Positions 8,022 to 14,722 of a stretch of 43,072 nucleotides of DNA are shown here, piece after piece (position 1 is the stretch's first letter; each line of letters starts with the position of its first letter). A model generated the notes under the pieces. It had not been told where the DNA came from, made no database searches, and saw only the letters and a program-made list of their open reading frames with translations. Both the position numbers and the translations under genes were made by a program. The DNA is from JBQTII01 sp052388275 (lineage in GTDB: Bacteria > Actinomycetota > Actinomycetes > Sporichthyales > Sporichthyaceae): positions 1 through 43,072 of the forward strand of contig JBQTII010000127.1 of NCBI GenBank assembly GCA_052388275.1, read 5' to 3'.

Positions 8022-8386
8022 GCGAGAAGCCCGAGGTCGATTTTCCCGGCGGCGAACCGCCCGCCGATCTGCAGATCACCGACCTCGTGCTCGGTGAGGG
8101 CGCCGAGGCCACCTCCGGCGCGACGGTCTCCGTGCACTACGTCGGGGTCGCCTTCTCCACTGGAGAGGAGTTCGACGCCAGCTACAACCGTGGCAGCGCG
8201 TTCCAGTTCCGCCTCGGCGCGGGCCAGGTCATCGCCGGCTGGGACCAGGGCGTGGCGGGCATGAAGGTCGGCGGGCGCCGCCAACTGGTGATCCCGCCGC
8301 ACCTGGGCTACGGGGACCGCGGCGCAGGCGGCGCGATCAAGGGCGGCGAGACGTTGATCTTCGTGGTCGACCTGCTGAAAGTCTGA
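8018..8386 (+). CDS. FKBP-type peptidyl-prolyl cis-trans isomerase
   Basis: A compact single-domain FKBP of 122 aa that catalyses proline isomerisation. Visible core motifs are VSVHYVGV, FDASYNRG, QVIAGWDQGVAGMKVGGRRQ, LVIPPHLGYGDRG and LIFVVDLL, which include the active-site Tyr, Phe, Asp, Val-Ile and Trp positions. There is no signal peptide, so it is cytoplasmic. ATG 8018 overlaps the SDR stop (ATGA); longer in-frame upstream starts would run through the SDR gene and are rejected. The broken pyrE follows after 3 bases. Confidence 0.93.
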   Translation: MSEKPEVDFPGGEPPADLQITDLVLGEGAEATSGATVSVHYVGVAFSTGEEFDASYNRGSAFQFRLGAGQVIAGWDQGVAGMKVGGRRQLVIPPHLGYGDRGAGGAIKGGETLIFVVDLLKV

Positions 8387-8389
8387 TCG

Positions 8390-8677
8390 GTGGGTGACCG
8401 CGACGCCCTGGGAAAGCTCATCGTCGATCGCGCCGTCGTCCACGGCAAGGTCACGCTCTCCAGCGGCAAGGAGGCGGACTACTACGTCGACCTGCGCCGG
8501 GTGACCCTTGACGCCGACGCGGCCCCGCTGGTGGGCCGGGTCATGCTCGAGGTCACCGCCGAGCTCGACTACGAGGCCGTCGGCGGGTTGACGCTCGGCG
8601 CCGACCCGGTTGCCGCCGCGATGCTGCACGCCGCCGCCGCGGCCGGGCGCCGCCTGGATGCCTTCGTGGGTGCTTGA
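8390..8677 (+). pseudogene. pyrE: Orotate phosphoribosyltransferase PyrE, truncated
   Basis: The 95-residue ORF from GTG 8390 matches the first half of PyrE: KLIVDRAVVHGKVTLSSGKE, ADYYVDLRRVTLD, then VGGLTLGADPVAAAMLHAAA and RRLDAFV, where it abruptly ends GA-stop. Full-length PyrE is ~180 aa. The missing part holds the flexible catalytic loop (RK..K.HG type) and the PRPP-binding VEDxxTTG motif, so the product should be inactive. The remainder is not found elsewhere in the window. The truncation point is fused to a toxin gene whose start codon lies within the pyrE-derived sequence. The organism must make OMP from another pyrE copy or depend on uracil salvage. Confidence 0.88.
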
Positions 8678-9083
8678 CACCAACGTGCTTTCCGAACTCG
8701 CGCGGCCGCAACCGTCGGCAGCGGTGCTGCGCTGGTTCGATGCCCACCCCAGTCCCAGCCTGGCCACGACCGCGATCACTGCCGCGGAGCTGCTCTGCGG
8801 GGTGGCGCGCCTGCCGCGGGGGAGCCGGCGCGAGCAATTGACGGCGGTGACCTGCGCGGTCCTGGAGGCGGACTTCGACGGCCGCGTCCTGCCCTTCGAC
8901 GTGTCTGCCGCAGTGTCTTACGCCGCCATCGTGGTGACCCGGGCAGAACTCGGGCGCCCGATCAGCGCCCCCGACGCCCAAATCGCCGCGATCTGCCGTA
9001 GCCGCGGGGCGGCTCTGGCCACCCGCAACCGCGCGGACTTCACCGGCATCGGCGTGGAGCTGATCGACCCCTGGAACGGGTGA
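8658..9083 (+). CDS. Orphan PIN-domain toxin (FitB/VapC-like)
   Basis: PIN-domain ribonuclease of 141 aa with an apparently full set of acidic residues: Asp7 in WVLDTNVLSELARP, Glu44 in ITAAELLCGV, Asp106 in SAPDAQIAAI and Asp127 in RNRADF. The GIGVELIDPW ending is typical of the FitB subgroup. Such toxins are normally the second gene of an operon with a small FitA/VapB antitoxin. Here no antitoxin precedes it; instead its first bases overlap the cut pyrE in another frame, so ATG 8658 is donated by pyrE and no ribosome site is evident. It may be poorly translated, which would explain how an unpaired toxin is tolerated. Confidence 0.85.
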   Translation: MPSWVLDTNVLSELARPQPSAAVLRWFDAHPSPSLATTAITAAELLCGVARLPRGSRREQLTAVTCAVLEADFDGRVLPFDVSAAVSYAAIVVTRAELGRPISAPDAQIAAICRSRGAALATRNRADFTGIGVELIDPWNG

Positions 9084-9115
9084 CGACCGAGTCATCCCGC
9101 AAGAGCCGCGCACCG

Positions 9116-9164
9116 TTGTGTTCTAAGTTATAATACGGGTACACCAACTTTAGTCGGTAAATGT
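9116..9164 (+). promoter_or_regulatory. Probable promoter and operator of the MNT/HEPN module
   Basis: A perfect TATAAT hexamer lies at 9129-9134 in an AT-rich island unusual for this genome. No good -35 box is seen at 17-18 bp. Directly downstream, ACCAACTTTAGTCGGT (9142-9157) is an inverted repeat with one mismatch, placed where an autoregulator would block transcription. The next gene has an N-terminal winged-helix-like region, so autoregulation is a reasonable inference. Confidence 0.55.
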
Positions 9165-9188
9165 CCTACGGCGCGGGAGGATGATGGC

Positions 9189-9812
9189 GTGGAGCTGAGC
9201 AGGCCCTTTGCGGTGATCACGCCCACGTTGGACGGGGATGTGCTCGCTGTGTTGGCCCGACACGACGGTGCGGTGACCACCGGGCAGGTGCGGCGCACAC
9301 TCGACCGGTACTCCGAGGAAGGGATCCGCAAGGTTCTGCAGCGACTTACTCGGCAGGGCACGGTGCGCGCCGAACGGATCGGCAACGCCTACGCCTATCA
9401 GCTCAATCGTGAGCACCTCGCGGCCGAGCACATCATCGCGTTGGCCGAGCTGATGCGCACCTTCGTCCGCCGGTTGTCCGAATGCTTGAAAGCCTGGGAG
9501 ATCCCTGCCGTGTACGCCGCGCTTTTCGGCTCGGCCGCGCGCGGCACAATGAGCCCCGACAGCGACCTTGACCTGCTGCTGATCCGCCCCGACGGTGCTG
9601 ACGAGGAGCAGTGGGATGCCCAGGTCGATTCCGTGGTGCGGGACGTGAGCCGATGGCTCGGCAACGACACCCGCCCCCTGCAATTCACGGTCGCGGAAGT
9701 CCGTGTCGGCGGCGCCCAAGAGCCGGTGCTCGCCGACGTGCTGCGGGAGGGACTGACCGTGGCGGGCGAGCGGCGATGGCTGGCCGACCAACTCCGCGGG
9801 CAGGAGGTCTGA
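9189..9812 (+). CDS. wHTH-nucleotidyltransferase, MNT-type antitoxin
   Basis: Two-part 207-aa protein. Residues ~15-75 form a winged helix-turn-helix-like region (VTTGQVRRTL, GIRKVLQRLTRQGTVRAERI). Residues ~105-200 form a minimal nucleotidyltransferase with ALFGSAARGT followed by the paired acidic DSDLDLLL, the GS...DxD signature of MNT proteins. In type VII toxin-antitoxin systems the MNT protein neutralises a HEPN ribonuclease by adenylylating it, and the next gene here is HEPN-like. GTG 9189 is chosen because GGGAGG lies upstream and the nearby ATGs are out of frame. The HTH suggests it also represses its own promoter. Confidence 0.85.
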   Translation: MELSRPFAVITPTLDGDVLAVLARHDGAVTTGQVRRTLDRYSEEGIRKVLQRLTRQGTVRAERIGNAYAYQLNREHLAAEHIIALAELMRTFVRRLSECLKAWEIPAVYAALFGSAARGTMSPDSDLDLLLIRPDGADEEQWDAQVDSVVRDVSRWLGNDTRPLQFTVAEVRVGGAQEPVLADVLREGLTVAGERRWLADQLRGQEV

Positions 9813-9814
9813 GT

Positions 9815-10218
9815 TTGCGTAGCGCGCCATGCACCGCAGCGATCCGGACTGGTCGGCTGCGCAAGGCTGAGCAGTTCCTGGCCGCCGCCGACCTGGTTCG
9901 GGTCGTCTCCGATGAACACGCCGAGGTCTCGGATGCGTTCGTGACGTTGTGCGTTCACAGCGGGATTGCTGCCTGCGACGTGATCTGCTGCGCCCGCCTC
10001 GGCCGCCACGCTCAGGGCGAAGGTCATGCCGATGCGGTCGCTCTGGTGAGGAGCGCCGACCCCGACGCCGCGAAACACCGTGCCGCTCTCCTGCGGCTCA
10101 AGACCAAGTCGGGGTACGGCCACACCTCGGTCATCCCCGCGGAGTTCGCCCGGGCCGGCGAGCCGCGGACGCCTTACTCGAAGCCGCCAAACGCGCGCAC
10201 GCGGCCACCGGCGCCTGA
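9815..10218 (+). pseudogene. HEPN-domain toxin, frameshifted near the 3' end
   Basis: From TTG 9815 (AGGAGG 8 bases upstream, 2 bases after the MNT stop) the frame reads TGRLRKAEQFLAAADLVR, VTLCVHSGIAACDVICCARL and LLRLKTKSGYGH. This resembles the all-helical HEPN partner usually encoded after wHTH-MNT proteins in actinobacteria. Around 10145-10170 the expected continuation shifts to another frame, which gives RRAADALLEAAKRAHAATGA-stop at 10218; the original frame instead runs on into the opposite-strand dedA. A single indel thus removes the natural C-terminus. It could be a pseudogene, a sequencing error, or a mutation selected because it disarms the toxin. Confidence 0.75.
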
Positions 10219-10229
10219 GGTTGAGCTGC

Positions 10230-10946
10230 TCAGCGGCCATGCGTCCGGTGTTCGGGCGACCCTGAGGAATCCTCGGGTGCGTCCACGGCGGCGGCCTTGG
10301 CGCGGGCTCGTTCGGCGCGAAAGTGCAGCACGATCGGGACCCAGCTGGCGGCGACGATGCCGATCAGGATGAACTCCAGGTTGTCCTTGACGAAGTCGAC
10401 CCCGCCGAGCCAGTAGCCCAGCGCGGTCAGCCCGCTCGCCCACAGGGCGCCGCCGATGACGCTGTAGAAGGCGAAGGTGCGCCGGTCCATCTTGCACACG
10501 CCCGCGAAGACCGGGATCAGCGTGCGCACGATCGGCACGAAGCGGGCCAGCATGATCGCCCGGCCGCCGTGCTGGTCGAAGAACTCACCGGTGCGCTCGA
10601 CGTAGGACTGCTTGAAGATTCGCGAGTTGGGCCGGTTGAAGACTGCGGGTCCGGCTCGCCGACCGATCTCGTAGCCGACCAGGTTTCCGGCGACGGCGGC
10701 GACCCACAGCAAGAGGCAGGCCAGCCAGAGCGGTTCGTCGAGGAAGCGGTTGTCCGCGAGCAGCAATCCCGCGGTGAACAGCAGGCTGTCGCCGGGCAGG
10801 ATGATCCCGAACAGCAGGCCGCACTCGGCGAAGACGATCAGCAGGATCCCGATGAAGCCGAAATCCTGGATCAGCTTCTCGGGGTCCAACCACGACGGAC
10901 CCAGGGCCACCGTGGTGCTCACGCCTGCATCGCTCAACTGGATCAC
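10230..10946 (-). CDS. DedA-family membrane protein (SNARE-associated/VTT)
   Basis: The 238-aa multi-pass inner-membrane protein has the DedA signature: FAECGLLFGIILPGDSLLFT near residues 40-60, GYEIGRRAG at about 92-100, and the conserved FVPIVRTLIPVFAGVCKM around 135-155. Hydrophobic helices continue to about residue 215 before a short charged C-terminal tail. DedA proteins have been linked to undecaprenyl-phosphate or phospholipid flipping and to envelope homeostasis. It converges with the HEPN remnant, 11 bases apart. In mycobacteria a DedA gene also lies near fba and pyrE, so this is likely backbone rather than island DNA. Confidence 0.9.
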   Translation of the reverse strand: MIQLSDAGVSTTVALGPSWLDPEKLIQDFGFIGILLIVFAECGLLFGIILPGDSLLFTAGLLLADNRFLDEPLWLACLLLWVAAVAGNLVGYEIGRRAGPAVFNRPNSRIFKQSYVERTGEFFDQHGGRAIMLARFVPIVRTLIPVFAGVCKMDRRTFAFYSVIGGALWASGLTALGYWLGGVDFVKDNLEFILIGIVAASWVPIVLHFRAERARAKAAAVDAPEDSSGSPEHRTHGR

Positions 10947-11111
10947 CAGCCGAGGTTACCGAGCGGATCGGTTCAACGTGCCCTGTTGCCGGACTTCGCG
11001 CGCGTCTGCCGACTCGTCGACCGGGCACCGGCTGGCTGCGGCCCCTCCGCACGGGCCTGGGTGACCTCAGATTTGGTTGACCAGGTCGGTTGATGCAGTC
11101 ACCGTGGGCAG

Positions 11112-11405
11112 ATGGCAGAGGAGATTGCGCTCCGCGAGGCGAATACCAGGCTGTCGGAGCTGGTGCGTCGGGTCGAGGCGGGTGAGGAGATCGTGATCCG
11201 GCGTGGTGCGCGTCGCGTGGCCCGGCTCGTGCGCGAGCCCAGCGGGGCGATCCTGGCGCCAGGATCGGTCGCCGGGATCAGTGGGACGTTGGCCGAGGAC
11301 TTCGACGCTGAGCTGACGCCGTGGCCACCTTTGCCGCCGACCGGCGTGTCCCCGTCGATCGGCTGCTCGCCGCCACGGCCCGCGGCCGGGGTTGGACCTT
11401 GGTGA
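11112..11405 (+). CDS. Phd/YefM-type antitoxin with a run-on C-terminus
   Basis: The first ~65 residues (IALREANTRLSELVRRVEAG, EEIVIRRGARRVARLVREPS) are a typical Phd/YefM/VapB antitoxin DNA-binding fold, and LAEDFDAELT looks like the toxin-wrapping tail. Beyond about residue 68 the ORF (PWPPLPPTGVSPSIG...) is not antitoxin: it reads out of frame through the remains of a PIN-toxin gene. The natural stop is therefore lost, and the 97-aa product carries ~30 nonsense residues. It might still repress its own promoter or cross-neutralise the orphan PIN toxin at 8658; that is inference only. Confidence 0.8.
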   Translation: MAEEIALREANTRLSELVRRVEAGEEIVIRRGARRVARLVREPSGAILAPGSVAGISGTLAEDFDAELTPWPPLPPTGVSPSIGCSPPRPAAGVGPW

Positions 11406-11464
11406 CCAAAGATCCGCACTTCGCCGACTTGGGGGTGGCGACGCTGTGGCACGGGGTCAGCTAG
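11312..11464 (+). pseudogene. VapC PIN toxin, C-terminal remnant
   Basis: In the frame ending at TAG 11462-11464 the DNA encodes VATFAADRRVPVDRLLAATA, then RGRGWTLVTKDPHFADLGVA and TLWHGVS-stop. 'DRLLAATA...TLVTKDPHF' is the C-terminal half of a VapC-type PIN domain, including two late acidic positions. The N-terminal ~80 residues, with the first catalytic Asp and Glu, are gone and there is no start. The upstream antitoxin runs directly into it out of frame, so an internal deletion appears to have joined antitoxin codon ~66 to toxin codon ~80. Confidence 0.8.
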
Positions 11465-11511
11465 CGCGGCCGTTCAGTGGCCGGCCGGGAACATCTGGGG
11501 TTCCTACTCCG

Positions 11512-12144
11512 TTATTCTGACTCACCCTCAGGTAACAAGCCGAACTGCGCCAAGATCCCGTTCTCCCAGGTGCTGGAGGGGGTCCCCTTCGGCGGGACAC
11601 AGGTGCGTGGCTGGACGCAAACAAGCGCCCGGTACTTGAACGTCTGATACTTGACCTGGCCGTCGGCCAAGTACTTCACGCGGATGCCGTTGACCACGCC
11701 GACGTCGCCGTCGGTCAGCCGGAATCCGGCCATGATGGTCAGGCCGATCGGTTCCGTATAGCCCTTGGGAACAAAGGACATCTGCTCGGCCGGCACGATC
11801 TGACCAAGCTCGCGAAGCTTGCCCACGCCCTGGTCGGGATACCCGATGTCGACGTACGCCCCGTTGCGGCGGTGATCGCGGGGCCACACCGTCAGTGCCC
11901 CGAGCGGCACGACATTGGGTGAACGCACTGATTCCACTGCGAGGATCTCGACCACGCGATTCGGCTCTTGCAGGGTGAGTTCACCCATCAGAAAATTGCC
12001 CGGCACCTTGGCCAGGTCCAGCCCGAAGGCCGCAGTGGCCCGGGCTGAGACCAGCGGGCCCTGCGCTTCGGGGGAGTCGGAACAGCCGCTCAAGGCGACA
12101 CTGAGCGCCGCCGCTAGCGTCCCGAGTCTGCGCCGCGTGTTCAC
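11512..12144 (-). CDS. Predicted lipoprotein of unknown family, copy A
   Basis: The 210-aa protein has a signal sequence (RRLGTLAAALSVALSGC) and canonical lipobox LSGC, predicting attachment to the outside of the membrane. The mature part has VEILAVESVRSPNVVPLGAL, IVPAEQMSFVPKG, DGDVGVVNGIRVKYLA and two Cys in VCVQPRTCVPPKG. Most of it is shared with the neighbouring copy B; conserved PRDHR and GYPDQG patches suggest a real folded domain. GTG 12144 is chosen because it overlaps the stop of the exported-protein remnant (GTGA), exactly mirroring the ATGA overlap in copy B. The function was not recognised. Confidence 0.75.
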   Translation of the reverse strand: MNTRRRLGTLAAALSVALSGCSDSPEAQGPLVSARATAAFGLDLAKVPGNFLMGELTLQEPNRVVEILAVESVRSPNVVPLGALTVWPRDHRRNGAYVDIGYPDQGVGKLRELGQIVPAEQMSFVPKGYTEPIGLTIMAGFRLTDGDVGVVNGIRVKYLADGQVKYQTFKYRALVCVQPRTCVPPKGTPSSTWENGILAQFGLLPEGESE

Positions 12145-12257
12145 TCCTGAAACGCCGTGATCCGCTGGCCCCCAGTAGCCGGTTTGCCGGTGTCGCCACA
12201 GGTGTAGCCGGCACGGCGGCCGTCGGAGCGGAACTCCAGGGTGACGGCTTTGCAGAG
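12141..12257 (-). pseudogene. 3' remnant of the duplicated exported-protein gene
   Basis: Read on the minus strand, this segment encodes LCKAVTLEFRSDGRRAGYTC, then GDTGKPATGGQRITAFQE-stop. It lines up with the last ~38 residues of the 442-aa exported protein at 12948-14276 (SKAVKLEFRFDGRGG...GQRITAFQK). No start or upstream part exists. Its stop still overlaps the start of lipoprotein copy A, so the remnant shows which part of the original pair was carried along in the duplication. Confidence 0.85.
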
Positions 12258-12315
12258 AGGGCCGTCCCCCGAATGCGCGTGTCGAGGTCGGGAGCATCTG
12301 AATTCCATCACTCCG

Positions 12316-12951
12316 TCACTCTGACTCTCCCTCAGGTAACAAGCCGAACTGCGCCAAGATCCCGTTCTCCCAGGTGCTGGAGGGGGTGCCCTTCGGTGGA
12401 GCGCAGGCGCGTGGCCGGACGCAGACGAACGCCGCCTGCTTGAACGTCTGGTACTTGACCCGCCCGTTGGCCAAGTACTTCACGCGGATGCCGTTGACCA
12501 CACCGACGTCGCCGCCGACCAAGCGGAAGCCGGCGACGATGGCTAGGCCGACCGGGTCGGCAAAGCCCTTCGGTTGGAAGGACATCTGCTCGGCCGGGAC
12601 GATCTCCCCCAGGGGCCGCAACTTGCTGATCCCCTTCTCGGGGTACCCCGGACCGATAAGAAGGTCATTGCTTCGGAAGTCTCGCGGCCACACCGTCATA
12701 GCTCCGAGTGGCATCACATTGGGCGAACGCACGGACTCGACCGTCAGGATCTCGACTGCCTGGCCGGGATCCTGCAGGTACAACTGGGCCATCGTGAAGT
12801 CGGATTGCCTCGGTGACAGGTCCAGGCCGAAGACTGCGGTGGGCCGGGTCGACATCAAAGGGCCCTCAACGGACTTGGAGTCCGAACAGCCACCGCTCAG
12901 AATGAGTCCGGCCACCGCCAGGAATGCGCCGAGGATGCTCGTGGCGTTCAT
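12316..12951 (-). CDS. Predicted lipoprotein of unknown family, copy B
   Basis: The 211-aa paralogue of copy A is conserved over nearly the whole mature region (VESVRSPNV.PLGA.TVWPR, GDVGVVNGIRVKYLA, PPKGTPSSTWENGILAQFGL). The N-terminus MNATSILGAFLAVAGLILSG leads to GC at 22; the -3 position is Ser rather than Leu, so the lipobox is weaker than in copy A. ATG 12951 overlaps the TGA of the upstream exported-protein gene (ATGA), indicating coupled translation and suggesting that the two products act together outside the cell. No known domain was recognised. Confidence 0.78.
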   Translation of the reverse strand: MNATSILGAFLAVAGLILSGGCSDSKSVEGPLMSTRPTAVFGLDLSPRQSDFTMAQLYLQDPGQAVEILTVESVRSPNVMPLGAMTVWPRDFRSNDLLIGPGYPEKGISKLRPLGEIVPAEQMSFQPKGFADPVGLAIVAGFRLVGGDVGVVNGIRVKYLANGRVKYQTFKQAAFVCVRPRACAPPKGTPSSTWENGILAQFGLLPEGESE

Positions 12952-14276
12952 TTCTGGAACGCCGTGATCCGCTGGCCCGGGGTACCTGGTTTATCGGTGT
13001 GGCCGCACGCACGGTTCCCGCCGCGGCCGTCGAAGCGGAATTCCAATTTGACGGCCTTGCTGTAGCCGCTCAGCGCGGCTCCGGTGAAGCTTCCACGACC
13101 CATCGGATTGATGGAGAAGGCCGAGGTGTAGGTCGCCGCTTCCTCAGTTTCGTAACGTGTAAAGGGGCCCCTGGTGCGAGCCGTGTACTTGTGGCGGCAC
13201 GTGGTCGGCGTGAGGCGGGGGGTGATGTGGTCGAACCCGCCGGTCATGCGACGGGGTGAGGTCACGTAGTGCACGCTATACCGCCCGTTGCGAACTTCCG
13301 GGCCGGCGGTGCAGGCGCGGCGCAGGATCTGGTGCGAGATCTCGACGCGGTACTCCCGTCCCTTGATTTCACCCGGCCCGGAGTCCAGGTCGTAGAAGCC
13401 CGCGGTGAAGCGGGCTGAACGGGTGCGGGCGCCGCTGATCGAGAAGCTGATCGCCCCGTCCACACTCAGTCCGGTGCTGGTCGTGGTCTGGGCGCCGGTC
13501 TCATACGTGGTCGTGACCGAGGGCCCGTTGTAGACCGCCGCGGTGGCGACGGTCGTCATCGCGGAGGTCCGCCCGAGCTTGCGCCACGTTCCGCACGGGT
13601 AGCCGAAGAGATCTCCCTCGGTGATCGGTGGCTCATTGCGACCGAGCCGGACGGGGACGGCGGCGTTGAGGTTCTCCCCGGACGCGGGATCGAGGGTGAG
13701 AGTCAGCGCGCCCTCGACGCTGTCTCGGACCGAGGGCACCAGGGCAGCGGTCAGCAGGTTGGCGCCCCAGGATGCGGTATCGAGCTGGGGCTTCACCTGC
13801 GACAAGAAGACGTAATGGTGGTCGCGGTGAAACACGTTGAGTTCGACGTCGATCCCGTTCTCCCCGGCCAGCAGCGCCAAGGCCGGGGTGAGGGCAGCGT
13901 TGAGGGCATAGGTGCCATCTCGCCCCGAGACAGTGCGTGCGACCGGTAGTACGTCGAACTCTCCGCCGGCGGGCAGCGCGTCAATAGTGTCGCTCGACGG
14001 CCACGCTGCCAGCAGGATGTGGGCTCCGCCCAACGCTGCCCCGGCAGGGTCGACGAGGGCGCCGTGCACGATCGATGGGGCGTCGAGCCCGCGGCTGTCG
14101 GGCAGGGTGGCGAAATTGGCAAAGCGCGTCAAGGCGTGGCCGGACAAGTCGGGCAGCAGATCATCGGCTGCGCGCGGCATTGCCATGGTCGGCCCGGCCA
14201 TGCCCACTGCCAGCGAAGCGACAATGAGTCCGACAACGCTGCGGCGTGCAGATCGTGCGAACAGAGTGAAGGTCAT
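12948..14276 (-). CDS. Exported protein of unknown family, 442 aa
   Basis: It has a Sec signal peptide (SARRSVVGLIVASLAVGMAG, probable cleavage after TMA near residue 33). The mature protein starts with a carboxypeptidase-regulatory-like stretch (VHGALVDPAGAALGGAHILL...GRDGTYAL, about 68-125), a beta-sandwich fold often used as a spacer in secreted proteins. A middle region is rich in Thr/Ser/Gly (TTTYETGAQTTTSTGLSVDG). The C-terminal half has four Cys (YPCGTW, RRACTAG, TTCRHK, RACGHT) that could form disulfides. It is upstream of, and coupled to, lipoprotein copy B. The overall function is not recognised; a cell-surface or secreted role with the lipoprotein is inferred. Confidence 0.75.
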   Translation of the reverse strand: MTFTLFARSARRSVVGLIVASLAVGMAGPTMAMPRAADDLLPDLSGHALTRFANFATLPDSRGLDAPSIVHGALVDPAGAALGGAHILLAAWPSSDTIDALPAGGEFDVLPVARTVSGRDGTYALNAALTPALALLAGENGIDVELNVFHRDHHYVFLSQVKPQLDTASWGANLLTAALVPSVRDSVEGALTLTLDPASGENLNAAVPVRLGRNEPPITEGDLFGYPCGTWRKLGRTSAMTTVATAAVYNGPSVTTTYETGAQTTTSTGLSVDGAISFSISGARTRSARFTAGFYDLDSGPGEIKGREYRVEISHQILRRACTAGPEVRNGRYSVHYVTSPRRMTGGFDHITPRLTPTTCRHKYTARTRGPFTRYETEEAATYTSAFSINPMGRGSFTGAALSGYSKAVKLEFRFDGRGGNRACGHTDKPGTPGQRITAFQK

Positions 14277-14482
14277 AGTTCTCGCCCCCCGGCGGATAGA
14301 CGCGCCGTCCCCTGACGGCGTGCGGCGAGACGTTAGTGCGCTCTGGTCCGGTTTGTCCTGGGATCTCGGAAAGTTGTGGATCTTCGGCCCGCGCCGAGGC
14401 GCCGTTGTTTCTGCGGCTCGGTCCTCGGATCGATCCTGGTGCGGAGAGTAGAATGGGGTTCTCCGCAGGAGGGAGGCGCGAA

Positions 14483-14722
14483 GTGAGCGAGAGATTCGAG
14501 ATCGAGGAGCGCTGGCCGGAGCTGTTCGAGCAGCTTGACGCCAACCAGCGCCGCGCCGTCGTGCAATCCCTCGCGGCCGCCTGGCATGAAGGCTGGGTGC
14601 CCAACCGGGAGGACGTGGAGAACCTCACCGACGAGGCCCGCGGCGCGATCGATCGCGCGGAGTACATGCGCCGGGTCCGGGAGGCCGCCGAGCGTCACCG
14701 CAAGGTCTCCGCGGCGAGCTGA
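14483..14722 (+). CDS. VbhA-family antitoxin of Fic toxin
   Basis: Small 79-aa helical protein. RRAVVQSLAAAWHEGWVPNR, then EDVENLTDEARGAIDRAEYM match the VbhA-like antitoxins that bind Fic toxins and block the ATP site with an inhibitory helix. An E-G pair occurs in HEGW, although the Ser/Thr normally four residues before the Glu in the (S/T)xxxE(G/N) motif is not obvious. GTG 14483 follows AGGAGGGAGG. Its TGA overlaps the fic ATG by one base (TGATG), the usual arrangement of a coupled antitoxin-toxin pair. Confidence 0.85.
   Translation: MSERFEIEERWPELFEQLDANQRRAVVQSLAAAWHEGWVPNREDVENLTDEARGAIDRAEYMRRVREAAERHRKVSAAS

Larger units (their letters stand above)
11489..13065. repeat. Segmental tandem duplication, two ~770-bp units
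   Basis: Unit A (about 11489-12257) and unit B (about 12289-13065) are diverged direct copies. Each contains, on the minus strand, the 3' end of the exported-protein gene (...CKAV/SKAV to GQRITAFQ-stop), a 4-base stop/start overlap, a lipoprotein gene ending WENGILAQFGLLPEGESE, and a similar 3' flank (ATCTG...CTGACTC.CCCTCAGG). In unit B the exported-protein gene is whole; in unit A only its last ~38 codons remain. This shows that the duplication endpoints lay inside the larger gene. Confidence 0.88.
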
